Shown here: positions 1 to 5,069 of the stretch, in pieces
Position numbering within the stretch: position 1 is the first letter of the stretch
Layout of the letters: every line of letters starts with the position of its first letter
Source of the DNA: Bacillota bacterium
GTDB lineage: Bacteria > Bacillota > Bacilli > Alicyclobacillales > SLC66
Length of the DNA stretch: 5,069 nucleotides
Direction: 5' to 3'
Assembly: GCA_021797415.1 (NCBI GenBank)
Contig: JAJZZT010000155.1
Span: 1-5,069 of the forward strand
Program-made: the position numbers and the translations under genes
The notes under the pieces: model-generated
Databases searched by the model: none
Told to the model about the DNA's origin: nothing
What the model saw: only the letters and a program-made list of their open reading frames with translations

Positions 1-384
1 TTGAAAATTCCCACTTCTCTCGCAGCCCATTAGGCTGCCACTGGCGCCATCACCCCCTGACTGTGCGACGCACAGAGACTGGTGTGCATTCCGACTTCCG
101 GGGCCGCACACCACGACCCGCATGAATTCGTTGCGGTTTGCGGCCCAAGGCCTGGCGCGCAACGAAAAGCAGGGAGATGGGTACGGGAGATACAACTGCG
201 TCGACCGAAGAAAGCAGTTACACGCGATGGATGATCGCGGCGGTCGGATCAGTAAGCGATTACATATAGCATGTTATATCTGCATCCTGACGACTGTCAA
301 GCATTACTAAATAATTTAAGAGACCTACTCAATTGATCCGATCCCCATGCCGATGCCGTTGGTGGGACATGATCACAGGATGTC
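1..384. other. Region without a convincing gene
   Basis: No reading frame here resembles a known protein. A plus-strand frame at 122-310 (62 codons from ATG) has no ribosome binding site and runs through hairpins and an AT-rich tail. On the minus strand a frame is open from 273 to the left edge (91 codons, with an internal ATG at 123) and could be the start of something continuing outside the window, but it is Cys/Ser/Arg-rich and unrecognised. Positions 1-16 (TTGAAAATTCCCACTT) recall the AATTTTCA-type repeats at IS21-family ends. Positions 250-335 are AT-richer, with weak inverted repeats such as ATATA/TATAT (264-279) and a TCAATTGA palindrome (329-336). Confidence 0.5.
22..219. other. Cluster of short hairpins, possible structured RNA or mobile-element end
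   Basis: Five inverted repeats follow one another: 22-27 with 33-38 (GCAGCC/GGCTGC); 61-67 with 69-75 (CTGTGCG/CGCACAG); 80-87 with 106-113 (TGGTGTGC/GCACACCA); 127-135 with 158-166 (TTCGTTGCG/CGCAACGAA, with an inner GGCC-CAA-GGCC hairpin at 142-152); and 194-199 with 214-219 (AACTGC/GCAGTT). This density suggests structured RNA or DNA, for example the non-coding end of an insertion sequence. No transposase, terminal repeat or target duplication can be seen, and the element type is unknown. Confidence 0.4.
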
Positions 385-385
385 C
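365..385. repeat. Small inverted repeat next to the terminal hairpin
   Basis: GGACAT at 365-370 and ATGTCC at 380-385 form a 6-base stem with a 9-base loop that contains TGATCAC. It touches the foot of the long terminal hairpin, so the operon transcript could carry two consecutive hairpins. It is short enough to arise by chance. Confidence 0.35.
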
Positions 386-447
386 TCAACATACACAGAG
401 CGAGAGGGCCCCGGTGTCCGGGACCCTCTCGCTCTGTGTATGTTGAG
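385..447 (-). terminator. Very long hairpin at the end of the importer operon
   Basis: The arms 385-408 and 424-447 are a perfect 24-base inverted repeat (key part AGAGCGAGAGGG pairing with CCCTCTCGCTCT). Inside, 410-414 (CCCGG) pairs with 418-422 (CCGGG) around a TGT loop. The one unmatched pair, 409 with 423, is C against A on the plus strand but G against U in a minus-strand RNA, so only the operon transcript folds into an unbroken 30-pair stem. It starts 14 bases after the permease 2 stop. No U-tract follows, so it may act as a Rho-independent terminator of unusual form, an mRNA 3' stabiliser, or both. Confidence 0.75.
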
Positions 448-461
448 CAATTGAAAGCAGG

Positions 462-1295
462 TCACATTTTCAGCGCCCCGCTGGTGATGCCCGCGACGAA
501 GTAGCGCATCAGGAAGAGAAAGAGCACAAGGATCGGCAGAGACGAGATGGTGAACGCCGCGAGTTGCATGTTGAACGCGTTGAGCGCGGGAGCCTGCGGC
601 GGCGGAACAAACGCGGCGACGGCCATGGCCACGGTTTCGTGGTTGGTGTTCATGACGAGCGACGGCAGGATATAATCGCTCCAGATGCTCACGATGTTCA
701 GGGTGGCGAGGGTGACGAGGACAGGTACGGAGAGCGGGACGACAAGATGGCGGAAAACGCGGATGTCGCCGGCGCCGTCAATCCGGGCGGCGTCGAACAG
801 TTCATCGGGGATCGCGCGGATGAAGGAGCGCAGGATGAAGATGCAAAACGCCTGTCCGCCGGCGATATAGGGAAGGATCAGCCCCCACACGCTGTTGAGC
901 AGATTCAGCGACTTGATTTCGAGAAAGAGCGGGATCAGCGTGAGAAAGGACGGGATCATCAACAGTCCGAAAATAGCGTAAAAGAGCCATTCCCGTTCAG
1001 GAAATTCGAGTTTTGCGAATGCGTATGAGGCGAGCAGCGCGCAGGTCAGCATCCCGACCACGCTGACGACGACGATGACGGCTGTTCTTCCGTAAGCGGG
1101 ACCTGTCGCCTGAAGCGCAAGAGCAAAATTGACCCACAGCGGATGAGCCGGCCATACAAACGGGGACGCCGTAGTCTGCTCCCCGGTCTTGACCGCATTG
1201 ACAAGCATGAACGCGATCGGATAGACGGTCAGTGCGGCCAGAACGATCAGCACGGCGTGAATCCACACGGGGGCACGGAGAAGTTTTGCGTTCAA
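462..1295 (-). CDS. Carbohydrate ABC transporter permease 2 (MalG-like, CUT1 family)
   Basis: This 277-residue integral membrane protein is likely one half of the permease dimer of a CUT1 sugar importer, in the plasma membrane. Hydrophobic segments lie near residues 10-32, 70-95, 105-127, 138-158, 190-207 and 243-264, which fits the six-helix MalG plan. The cytoplasmic EAA loop, which docks the ATPase, is visible near residues 163-191 as IPDELFDAARIDGAG followed by FRHLVVPLSVP; the usual EAA is DAA here. Length is normal for the family. The start is TTG at 1295, chosen because GGAGGT lies 7 bases upstream and the N-terminus then fits the family. It begins 18 bases after the stop of permease 1, so the two are surely co-transcribed. 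A long hairpin follows 14 bases after its stop. The family call is secure; the transported sugar is unknown. Confidence 0.95.
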   Translation of the reverse strand: MNAKLLRAPVWIHAVLIVLAALTVYPIAFMLVNAVKTGEQTTASPFVWPAHPLWVNFALALQATGPAYGRTAVIVVVSVVGMLTCALLASYAFAKLEFPEREWLFYAIFGLLMIPSFLTLIPLFLEIKSLNLLNSVWGLILPYIAGGQAFCIFILRSFIRAIPDELFDAARIDGAGDIRVFRHLVVPLSVPVLVTLATLNIVSIWSDYILPSLVMNTNHETVAMAVAAFVPPPQAPALNAFNMQLAAFTISSLPILVLFLFLMRYFVAGITSGALKM

Positions 1296-1302
1296 GATTC
1301 AC

Positions 1303-1308
1303 ACCTCC
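1303..1308 (-). promoter_or_regulatory. Ribosome binding site of permease 2
   Basis: GGAGGT lies 7 bases before the TTG start at 1295 and just after the stop codon of permease 1, which supports the non-ATG start and continuous translation along the operon. Confidence 0.8.
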
Positions 1309-1313
1309 ACATT

Positions 1314-2240
1314 CTATGCCTCTGATTGGAAATACCGGATGTTCAGTATGGTGAGCACCATGATGATGACGAATAACAGGAAGGCGATGGCCATGCCGTA
1401 GCCGTACTGGTCATACTGGATCGCCGTCTGGTACATGTAGAACACCGGAGTGGTCGTGGCGTCTCCGGGTCCTCCACTTGTCATGAGCAGGGGAACCAGC
1501 AGGTTCTGGCTGACGCCGATGATGGACAGCACCAACAGAAGCTTGATCTGCGGCCGCACCAGCGGGATGTCGATAGACCAGACGCGCCGCAGGGAGGATG
1601 CGCCGTCGACGGCCGCGGCGTCGAACAATTCCGGCGGGATGTTCTGCAGACCGGCATAATAGATGAGCAGATTGAACGCGTTGATCCAGGGGAATCCCAT
1701 GAGGATCACGGCCCACAGAGCGGTGTGCGGGTTGCCGAGCCAAGCGTGCGTAAAGTGGCTGAGTCCCAACGACTGAAGCAGGGCGTTCAGGACTCCCTGC
1801 GGCTGGTAGATGTACTGCCAGATCAGGATGGTCACCACGCTGGGAAGCACGAATGAGAGGACAAAAATGGTCCGGTAGACGTACTGGATGCGTTGGCTTT
1901 TCAGATGAAAGACGAGTTCTGCCGCGATAAATGGCGGTATGAGCGCCAGGGGGATTCCGATGACCGTCCACAGTGCGACGTGTTCCACGGACGCCCACAG
2001 GATCGGATCCTGGAATGCCTGCGTGAAGTTGGCCAGTCCGATCCACGTCGGCGGATTGAATCCGTCCCACTGGGTGAATGCCCCGACCAGAGCCCGTATG
2101 GCAGGATAATAACTGAATCCGGCGATGAACAGGAAAGAGGGGAGCAGGAACAGGTATGCGATCAGGCGCCGTCTGTTCACTCCGCTGCGGTCGCGGCGAG
2201 AAATGGAGGACGGCGCTTTGGACCGTATGGACAGGCTCAC
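1314..2240 (-). CDS. Carbohydrate ABC transporter permease 1 (MalF/UgpA-like, CUT1 family)
   Basis: This 308-residue membrane protein is the likely partner of the downstream permease in a CUT1 sugar importer. A basic N-terminal tail (residues 1-25) leads into the typical first helix (YLFLLPSFLFIAGF, about 29-42) and a WDGF/GLANF periplasmic-side motif near 58-72. The EAA loop is at about 201-230 (IPPELFDAAAVDGAS, then IDIPLVRP). The family motif LLMTSGGPGDAT lies at 251-262, before the last helix at about 283-300. I place the start at GTG 2240, because AAAGGAGGT sits 6 bases upstream. An in-frame ATG at 2294 would add 18 residues, but it would place the ribosome binding site inside the gene and its codon falls within an inverted-repeat arm. 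The gene follows the binding protein after a repeat-filled 268-base gap and precedes permease 2 by 18 bases. Confidence 0.94.
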   Translation of the reverse strand: MSLSIRSKAPSSISRRDRSGVNRRRLIAYLFLLPSFLFIAGFSYYPAIRALVGAFTQWDGFNPPTWIGLANFTQAFQDPILWASVEHVALWTVIGIPLALIPPFIAAELVFHLKSQRIQYVYRTIFVLSFVLPSVVTILIWQYIYQPQGVLNALLQSLGLSHFTHAWLGNPHTALWAVILMGFPWINAFNLLIYYAGLQNIPPELFDAAAVDGASSLRRVWSIDIPLVRPQIKLLLVLSIIGVSQNLLVPLLMTSGGPGDATTTPVFYMYQTAIQYDQYGYGMAIAFLLFVIIMVLTILNIRYFQSEA

Positions 2241-2246
2241 GGCGGC

Positions 2247-2255
2247 ACCTCCTTT
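2247..2255 (-). promoter_or_regulatory. Ribosome binding site of permease 1
   Basis: AAAGGAGGT, near-perfectly complementary to the 16S rRNA tail, lies 6 bases before GTG 2240. It shows that the upstream in-frame ATG at 2294 is not the main start. Confidence 0.85.
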
Positions 2256-2290
2256 GCAGCTTTTTTGAAAATGTCTTCTGCTTGCCGTCA

Positions 2291-2345
2291 CCATGCCCTA
2301 TGCTCGGACACCGCTATCGCTAAACTCGCCGGGCATAGGGCATGG
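2291..2345 (-). repeat. Hairpin upstream of permease 1
   Basis: Perfect 13-base inverted repeat: CCATGCCCTATGC at 2291-2303 and GCATAGGGCATGG at 2333-2345, with a 29-base loop. The right arm belongs to the first tandem repeat unit. The left arm is outside the repeats but resembles the far edge of the repeat block. The hairpin ends 36 bases before the ribosome binding site of permease 1, so it does not cover that site. Confidence 0.65.
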
Positions 2346-2489
2346 CATCGGCCCGGCAAACTTTGTCCATGGCGCGGAACTCGCGACGAGCAAAGGGATG
2401 CCGGCGACCCAGAAAACCTTATCCATGGTGCGGAACTCGCCGGGCAGAGGGCTGGCGATGGCCAAGTAAACCTGCACAGCCCTCTGTCG
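2323..2489 (-). repeat. Three imperfect tandem repeats of about 55-56 bases between binding protein and permease 1
   Basis: Units begin at about 2323, 2378 and 2434, each opening on the plus strand with AACTCGC and continuing to an AGGG core (2323-2340, 2378-2397, 2434-2451). The first two units also share their far ends: TCCATGGCGCGG at 2366-2377 and TCCATGGTGCGG at 2422-2433. By hand alignment units 1 and 2 match at roughly three quarters of positions; units 1 and 3 match well over their first 30-40 bases. Read on the transcribed strand, each unit ends in the pattern CCCT, TGC, CG, GAGTT. The block is transcribed within the operon. Two inverted repeats flank and partly overlap it. It may be a repetitive intergenic element inserted between the genes. 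Confidence 0.75.
2445..2486 (-). repeat. Hairpin just after the binding-protein gene
   Basis: Perfect 10-base inverted repeat: CAGAGGGCTG at 2445-2454 and CAGCCCTCTG at 2477-2486, with a 22-base loop. It starts 22 bases after the binding-protein stop. Stable hairpins here commonly protect binding-protein mRNA or cause partial termination, so that the receptor is made in excess over the permeases. No U-tract follows, so a role in mRNA stability is more likely than termination. Confidence 0.6.
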
Positions 2490-2508
2490 AGCAACCCACC
2501 GGGAGTTA

Positions 2509-4056
2509 TCAGAAGTGAACGTGGTTGGTGATCACGTATTGCTGCACGGCCTGCTGCACACTGATGTCATACTGCTGCTTCGCCAGCGAAAAGCTGATGT
2601 GGCCTGAAACGTATTCCTGGAAGAGCTGCGTGATACGGTTCGACGCCTCCGGCGACAGGTCGCTGAAGCCGAAGCAGACATAGAACGGCTTCTGGATCTG
2701 AGCCGCCAGGGAAGCGTTGACGGGGAGCGGCTTCGTGCCTTTGAATGTCGGGACAAACGAACCGAGCTGGTTCACGATCGCCTGATCCCAGTGCGGTGTG
2801 GAGAAAAAGCGCACCCAATCCAGCACTGCCTGGAACTTGGCCGAAGTCATGGTGCTGTCCGCCCGCTGCGTGGGAATGGAGTACGAGAACGCGGCGCTCG
2901 GCCCTCCCACGGCGCCGGAACTGTCCAGGTTGGTCGCGTAGGGCGACGAGCCTTTCAGGCTCGGGAAATTGAATGAGCCGTAGTGGAACTTGACGGGCGG
3001 CGGTCCCTGCAGGGTGTTCGGCGTCCATGAACCCTGGTAGGTCATGGCGATTTTGCCTGCGGCAAACGTGCTCTCGCCGCTCGGGGCTCCGGTCGGCGGA
3101 TTGATCGCCGATACGTTTGTGACGTTCTTGTCCCAGTAGTTGTACAGCTCTTTCATCACAGGCCACCAGGCCATGATGCGCGGATTGGTGGCCGGATTCA
3201 GGATGCCGGCATGGTAGCCCATGACCTCGTCGTAGGAGGTGATGACCCCCGAGGAATGCGGCGTGTAGGACGCCAGCTTCTGGAGCGTGCTCTGCCCGAG
3301 GTAGTTGCCGAGAAACAGCCGCGAGTACCAGCCGTAGTTCGGAATGTTGGCTCCGGGAACGATATGGTGGGCCTGCAGGGTCTTCACGTCCTGGATCAGT
3401 TGGCCCCATGTCTTTGGCGTGGACCGGATGCCTGCTTTCGCAAACATGTCCTTGTTGTAGTAAAACGATGTGCCAACCCAGTCGCCGTCGACCTGATACT
3501 GGGAGCCGTTTGGCGCCTGCACCATTTTCAGGACGTTCGGGTTCATGACGTCCTGCCAGGCTTTGTTGCCGGAGATATACGGGTTCGGCTGCCGGAAATA
3601 CGGCGCGAGATTGGTGAATATGCCGTGTGGCAGGACATTGTTATTGTTCACGTACGGGCTCCACAGGACGTCGGGCAACTGTCCCGCAGCCGCGCGCGTT
3701 TCGTACCATTGCGGATTGCCCGTGTTTGCGGCCGCCGGATACACAAACTTGATGTGGATTCCGGGATAGAGCTTCTCGAAGCTTTTTGCCGCCGCTTCGA
3801 ACATCGTCAATTTCGAGTTGCCCGTGCCGTACGGCAGGGTAAGGCCGGGCACGTGCGGAGTGTACGCCTGGGCGAACATCGTGATCGTGCCTTTCCACCC
3901 AATGGACGGTGCGCCCCCTGTGCGGTGCGCCGCCGGTTTGGCGGTTGGCGGCGTTGCCGCCTGGGTGCCTGTGGTGCCGCAACCTGCGAGCAAAAGGGTC
4001 AGAAGCCCCACTCCGCTTACCGCAAGGAAGCGCTTGCGTTGTCTTTGAGTATTCAT
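2509..4056 (-). CDS. Sugar ABC transporter substrate-binding lipoprotein (family 1 extracellular solute-binding protein)
   Basis: This 515-residue protein is likely the membrane-anchored receptor of the importer, capturing a sugar or oligosaccharide outside the cell. The N-terminus is a lipoprotein signal peptide: basic RQRKRF, a hydrophobic core, and lipobox LLAGC with the lipidated Cys at residue 26. A Thr/Ala/Pro-rich linker to about residue 50 follows. The mature domain begins with GTITMFAQAY (56-65) and shows family landmarks: LPDVLWSP (127-134), SFYYNKDMFAKAGI (197-210) and STPKTWGQL (212-220). A later GKIAMTYQGSW motif is typical of this fold. At 515 residues it is longer than the usual 400-450. 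Start ATG 4056 is preferred over the in-frame ATG at 4095, because GGAGG lies 8 bases upstream and the signal peptide then starts correctly. A strong promoter precedes it. The substrate cannot be read from the sequence. Confidence 0.95.
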   Translation of the reverse strand: MNTQRQRKRFLAVSGVGLLTLLLAGCGTTGTQAATPPTAKPAAHRTGGAPSIGWKGTITMFAQAYTPHVPGLTLPYGTGNSKLTMFEAAAKSFEKLYPGIHIKFVYPAAANTGNPQWYETRAAAGQLPDVLWSPYVNNNNVLPHGIFTNLAPYFRQPNPYISGNKAWQDVMNPNVLKMVQAPNGSQYQVDGDWVGTSFYYNKDMFAKAGIRSTPKTWGQLIQDVKTLQAHHIVPGANIPNYGWYSRLFLGNYLGQSTLQKLASYTPHSSGVITSYDEVMGYHAGILNPATNPRIMAWWPVMKELYNYWDKNVTNVSAINPPTGAPSGESTFAAGKIAMTYQGSWTPNTLQGPPPVKFHYGSFNFPSLKGSSPYATNLDSSGAVGGPSAAFSYSIPTQRADSTMTSAKFQAVLDWVRFFSTPHWDQAIVNQLGSFVPTFKGTKPLPVNASLAAQIQKPFYVCFGFSDLSPEASNRITQLFQEYVSGHISFSLAKQQYDISVQQAVQQYVITNHVHF

Positions 4057-4064
4057 GGAATCCC

Positions 4065-4069
4065 CCTCC
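4065..4069 (-). promoter_or_regulatory. Ribosome binding site of the binding-protein gene
   Basis: GGAGG, followed by further G residues, lies 8 bases before ATG 4056. It favours this start over the ATG at 4095, which falls in the leader. Confidence 0.75.
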
Positions 4070-4081
4070 GATGGTTCATGA

Positions 4082-4089
4082 GTGATCAC
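4082..4089. promoter_or_regulatory. GTGATCAC palindrome in the leader of the binding-protein gene
   Basis: This perfect 8-base palindrome lies between the predicted transcription start and the ribosome binding site, about 27 bases downstream of the predicted start. The position suits a repressor operator. The same octamer also occurs within the coding sequences at 2528-2535 and 4647-4654, so chance is a real alternative. Confidence 0.25.
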
Positions 4090-4121
4090 ATACAACTGAA
4101 TGATTGTGTACTAATGAGGCC

Positions 4122-4150
4122 ATCATAATAGACGGCGGGCCTTGTGTCAA
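4122..4150 (-). promoter_or_regulatory. Sigma-A/sigma-70 promoter of the importer operon
   Basis: On the minus strand the -35 box is a perfect TTGACA (4150 to 4145) and the -10 box is TATGAT (4127 to 4122), with an ideal 17-base spacer. Transcription would start around 4115, giving a leader of about 59 bases before the binding-protein ATG at 4056. Near-consensus promoters like this usually need a repressor to keep them silent, which fits the DeoR gene just upstream. No start-site data are visible here. Confidence 0.85.
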
Positions 4151-4156
4151 TTGGGG

Positions 4157-4172
4157 TTCAGACGCATTCAGA
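4157..4172 (-). promoter_or_regulatory. Paired TCTGAA direct repeat upstream of the -35 box
   Basis: Two identical TCTGAA hexamers (4172 to 4167 and 4162 to 4157 on the minus strand) start exactly 10 bases apart, one helical turn, and end 6 bases before the -35 box. A reversed copy of the related CTGAAT core lies in the leader at 4096-4101. This spacing is typical of sites bound on one DNA face by a dimer. It may be an operator or activator site; which protein binds it is inference. Confidence 0.35.
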
Positions 4173-4216
4173 TGTATTTTCCCCATGTGTGTCTGTGTAT
4201 ATGTGGCGTATTTCTG

Positions 4217-5038
4217 TCAGATTGACTGGGCGGGGTCCTTAGGTTCGCCTGCGATAGTAAGCGAAACGCCCTGTGCGAGAATTTCGCTGCGCGAATGAGA
4301 CGGAAGGCCCTCGTCGGTGACCAGGCGATGAATCTTCGGCCAGGTGGCGAAGCGGTAAAGGCGGCGTTCTCCGAGCTTCGAAGAGGTCGCCAGCAAGAGA
4401 ACGTGAGCCGCCAGTCCGATGGCTGCCGCCTTGAAGTCGGCATCGCTTTCGTCCGGGACTTCTGTACCGCGATCGGGAGCGAACCCCTCGGTGCCGATGC
4501 AGGCGATGTCAAACCGCATCTCCCGTACGGCTGCGGTGGCTTTCGGACCGAGAAAGGTCCTTGACGCCGTCCGGAACGTGCCGCCGATGAGGATGAGACG
4601 GCATGTCCGCGACACGGTCAGGACGTTGGCCACATTGAGAGCGTTCGTGATCACGGTCATATGACGGTGCACAAGGTGTTTGGCGACAGCCCCCACGGTG
4701 GTGCCGCCGTCGAGAAACACGGTGGCGCCGTCGGGGATGAGCGCGGCCGCCGCCTGGGCGATGGCCGCTTTTTGCGTTGATTCTTCGCCGAGTTTCGCAT
4801 CGTACACCGGTTCATAGGCGGTCCCCGAGCCCAGCAGACGGACTCCGCCGCGCGTCGAGAGGACCATGCCGTGGCGAGCGAGTTCCGCGATATTGCGGCG
4901 GATCGTGACGGGGGCGACGGCCAATCGCCGGCTCAGTTCACTGATGCGCAGACTGCCGCTTTCCTGCTTGAGAAGATCGAGGATCTTCATTTGCCTGTCG
5001 GCTTTCAGCATTTTTTCCTGGGTTGAAGCCGGTTTCAA
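4217..5038 (-). CDS. DeoR-family transcriptional regulator of sugar metabolism
   Basis: This 273-residue cytoplasmic repressor has the normal DeoR layout. An N-terminal winged helix-turn-helix spans about residues 14-68 (RQMKILDLLKQE, then LRISELSRRLAVAPVTIRRNI, STRGGVRLLG). A C-terminal sugar-phosphate sensing domain has DGGTT (110-114), TNALNVANVL (131-140), IGGTF (151-155), FLGPKA (162-167), IGTEGF (181-186) and TSSKLGERRLYRF (218-230). DeoR proteins of this type usually repress a sugar operon and release DNA when a phosphorylated sugar binds. The recognition helix reads TIRRNI, where the family commonly has TIRRDL, a mild deviation. The TTG start at 5038 is supported by AAAGGAGG 10 bases upstream. 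An ATG at 5011 (MLKADRQMKIL) matches the usual family start and remains possible, though it has only a weak AGGA upstream. Its position before the importer suggests that it controls it. Confidence 0.95.
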   Translation of the reverse strand: MKPASTQEKMLKADRQMKILDLLKQESGSLRISELSRRLAVAPVTIRRNIAELARHGMVLSTRGGVRLLGSGTAYEPVYDAKLGEESTQKAAIAQAAAALIPDGATVFLDGGTTVGAVAKHLVHRHMTVITNALNVANVLTVSRTCRLILIGGTFRTASRTFLGPKATAAVREMRFDIACIGTEGFAPDRGTEVPDESDADFKAAAIGLAAHVLLLATSSKLGERRLYRFATWPKIHRLVTDEGLPSHSRSEILAQGVSLTIAGEPKDPAQSI

Positions 5039-5048
5039 AAGGGTTTGG

Positions 5049-5056
5049 CCTCCTTT
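5049..5056 (-). promoter_or_regulatory. Ribosome binding site of the DeoR-family gene
   Basis: AAAGGAGG on the minus strand, 10 bases before TTG 5038 and 37 bases before ATG 5011. It decides for the TTG start, although the spacer is slightly long. Confidence 0.7.
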
Positions 5057-5069
5057 CGCGCTCCATGAT

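Noticed and set aside
122..310. 62-codon plus-strand open frame in the left gene-free region
   Set aside because: It has no ribosome binding site and no recognisable motif, and it crosses several hairpins and an AT-rich segment.
564..1028. 154-codon plus-strand open frame opposite permease 2
   Set aside because: It is highly charged, Asp/Arg/Glu-rich and resembles no known family; it is the antisense of the EAA-loop and helix region of a clear permease.
1411..2070. 219-codon minus-strand frame within permease 1
   Set aside because: It is the shifted frame of permease 1, which carries all the family motifs; there is no sign of a frameshift or overlapping gene.
2323..2489. CRISPR array
   Set aside because: The repeated units are imperfect and contiguous, with no constant repeat alternating with unique spacers, and no cas genes are nearby.
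3211..4128. 305-codon plus-strand open frame opposite the binding-protein gene
   Set aside because: It lies antisense to a well-supported gene, has Arg/Val-rich low-information composition and shows no family motifs. Long antisense frames are expected in GC-rich genes.
4186..4205. TG-rich stretch after the DeoR gene as a regulatory site or Z-DNA former
   Set aside because: The purine-pyrimidine alternation is short and interrupted, no known operator or cre-like pattern fits, and it is not palindromic.
2528..4654. Repeated GTGATCAC octamers as a regulon-wide operator
   Set aside because: Only one of the three copies (4082-4089) lies in a promoter region; the other two are inside coding sequence, and an octamer containing GATC can recur by chance.

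Overview
The window (5069 bases, fairly GC-rich) carries one minus-strand gene cluster: a DeoR-family repressor followed by a three-gene carbohydrate ABC importer of the CUT1 type (lipoprotein substrate-binding protein, then two MalF/MalG-like permeases). The strong AGGAGG-type ribosome binding sites, the GTG and TTG starts, the lipobox signal peptide and the near-consensus sigma-A promoter point to a Gram-positive, Bacillota-like host, perhaps an Alicyclobacillus-like lineage. That genus guess rests on overall impression only.

Transcription order, reading the minus strand from right to left: the DeoR regulator (5038 to 4217) has a strong ribosome binding site at the right edge, and its promoter lies outside the window. 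A 160-base gap follows with an excellent promoter (TTGACA, 17-base spacer, TATGAT), paired TCTGAA hexamers just upstream of it, and a GTGATCAC palindrome in the leader. Next come the binding protein (4056 to 2509), a 268-base gap filled with imperfect tandem repeats and hairpins, permease 1 (2240 to 1314), and permease 2 (1295 to 462), which starts 18 bases after permease 1 stops. Fourteen bases after permease 2 a very long hairpin (447 to 385) closes the cluster.

The binding protein should capture a sugar or oligosaccharide outside the cell and deliver it to the permease heterodimer. No ATPase gene is present, so the importer probably uses a shared MsmX/UgpC-type ATPase encoded elsewhere. 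The regulator probably represses the importer until a phosphorylated sugar intermediate appears. The sequence does not reveal the substrate.

Positions 1-384 hold no convincing gene. They contain a run of at least five hairpins (22-219), followed by an AT-richer stretch, and may be the non-coding end of a mobile element or a structured RNA. I see no clearly new multi-gene system. The parts most worth a second look are the repeat cluster inside the operon, the terminal palindrome and the structured left end.
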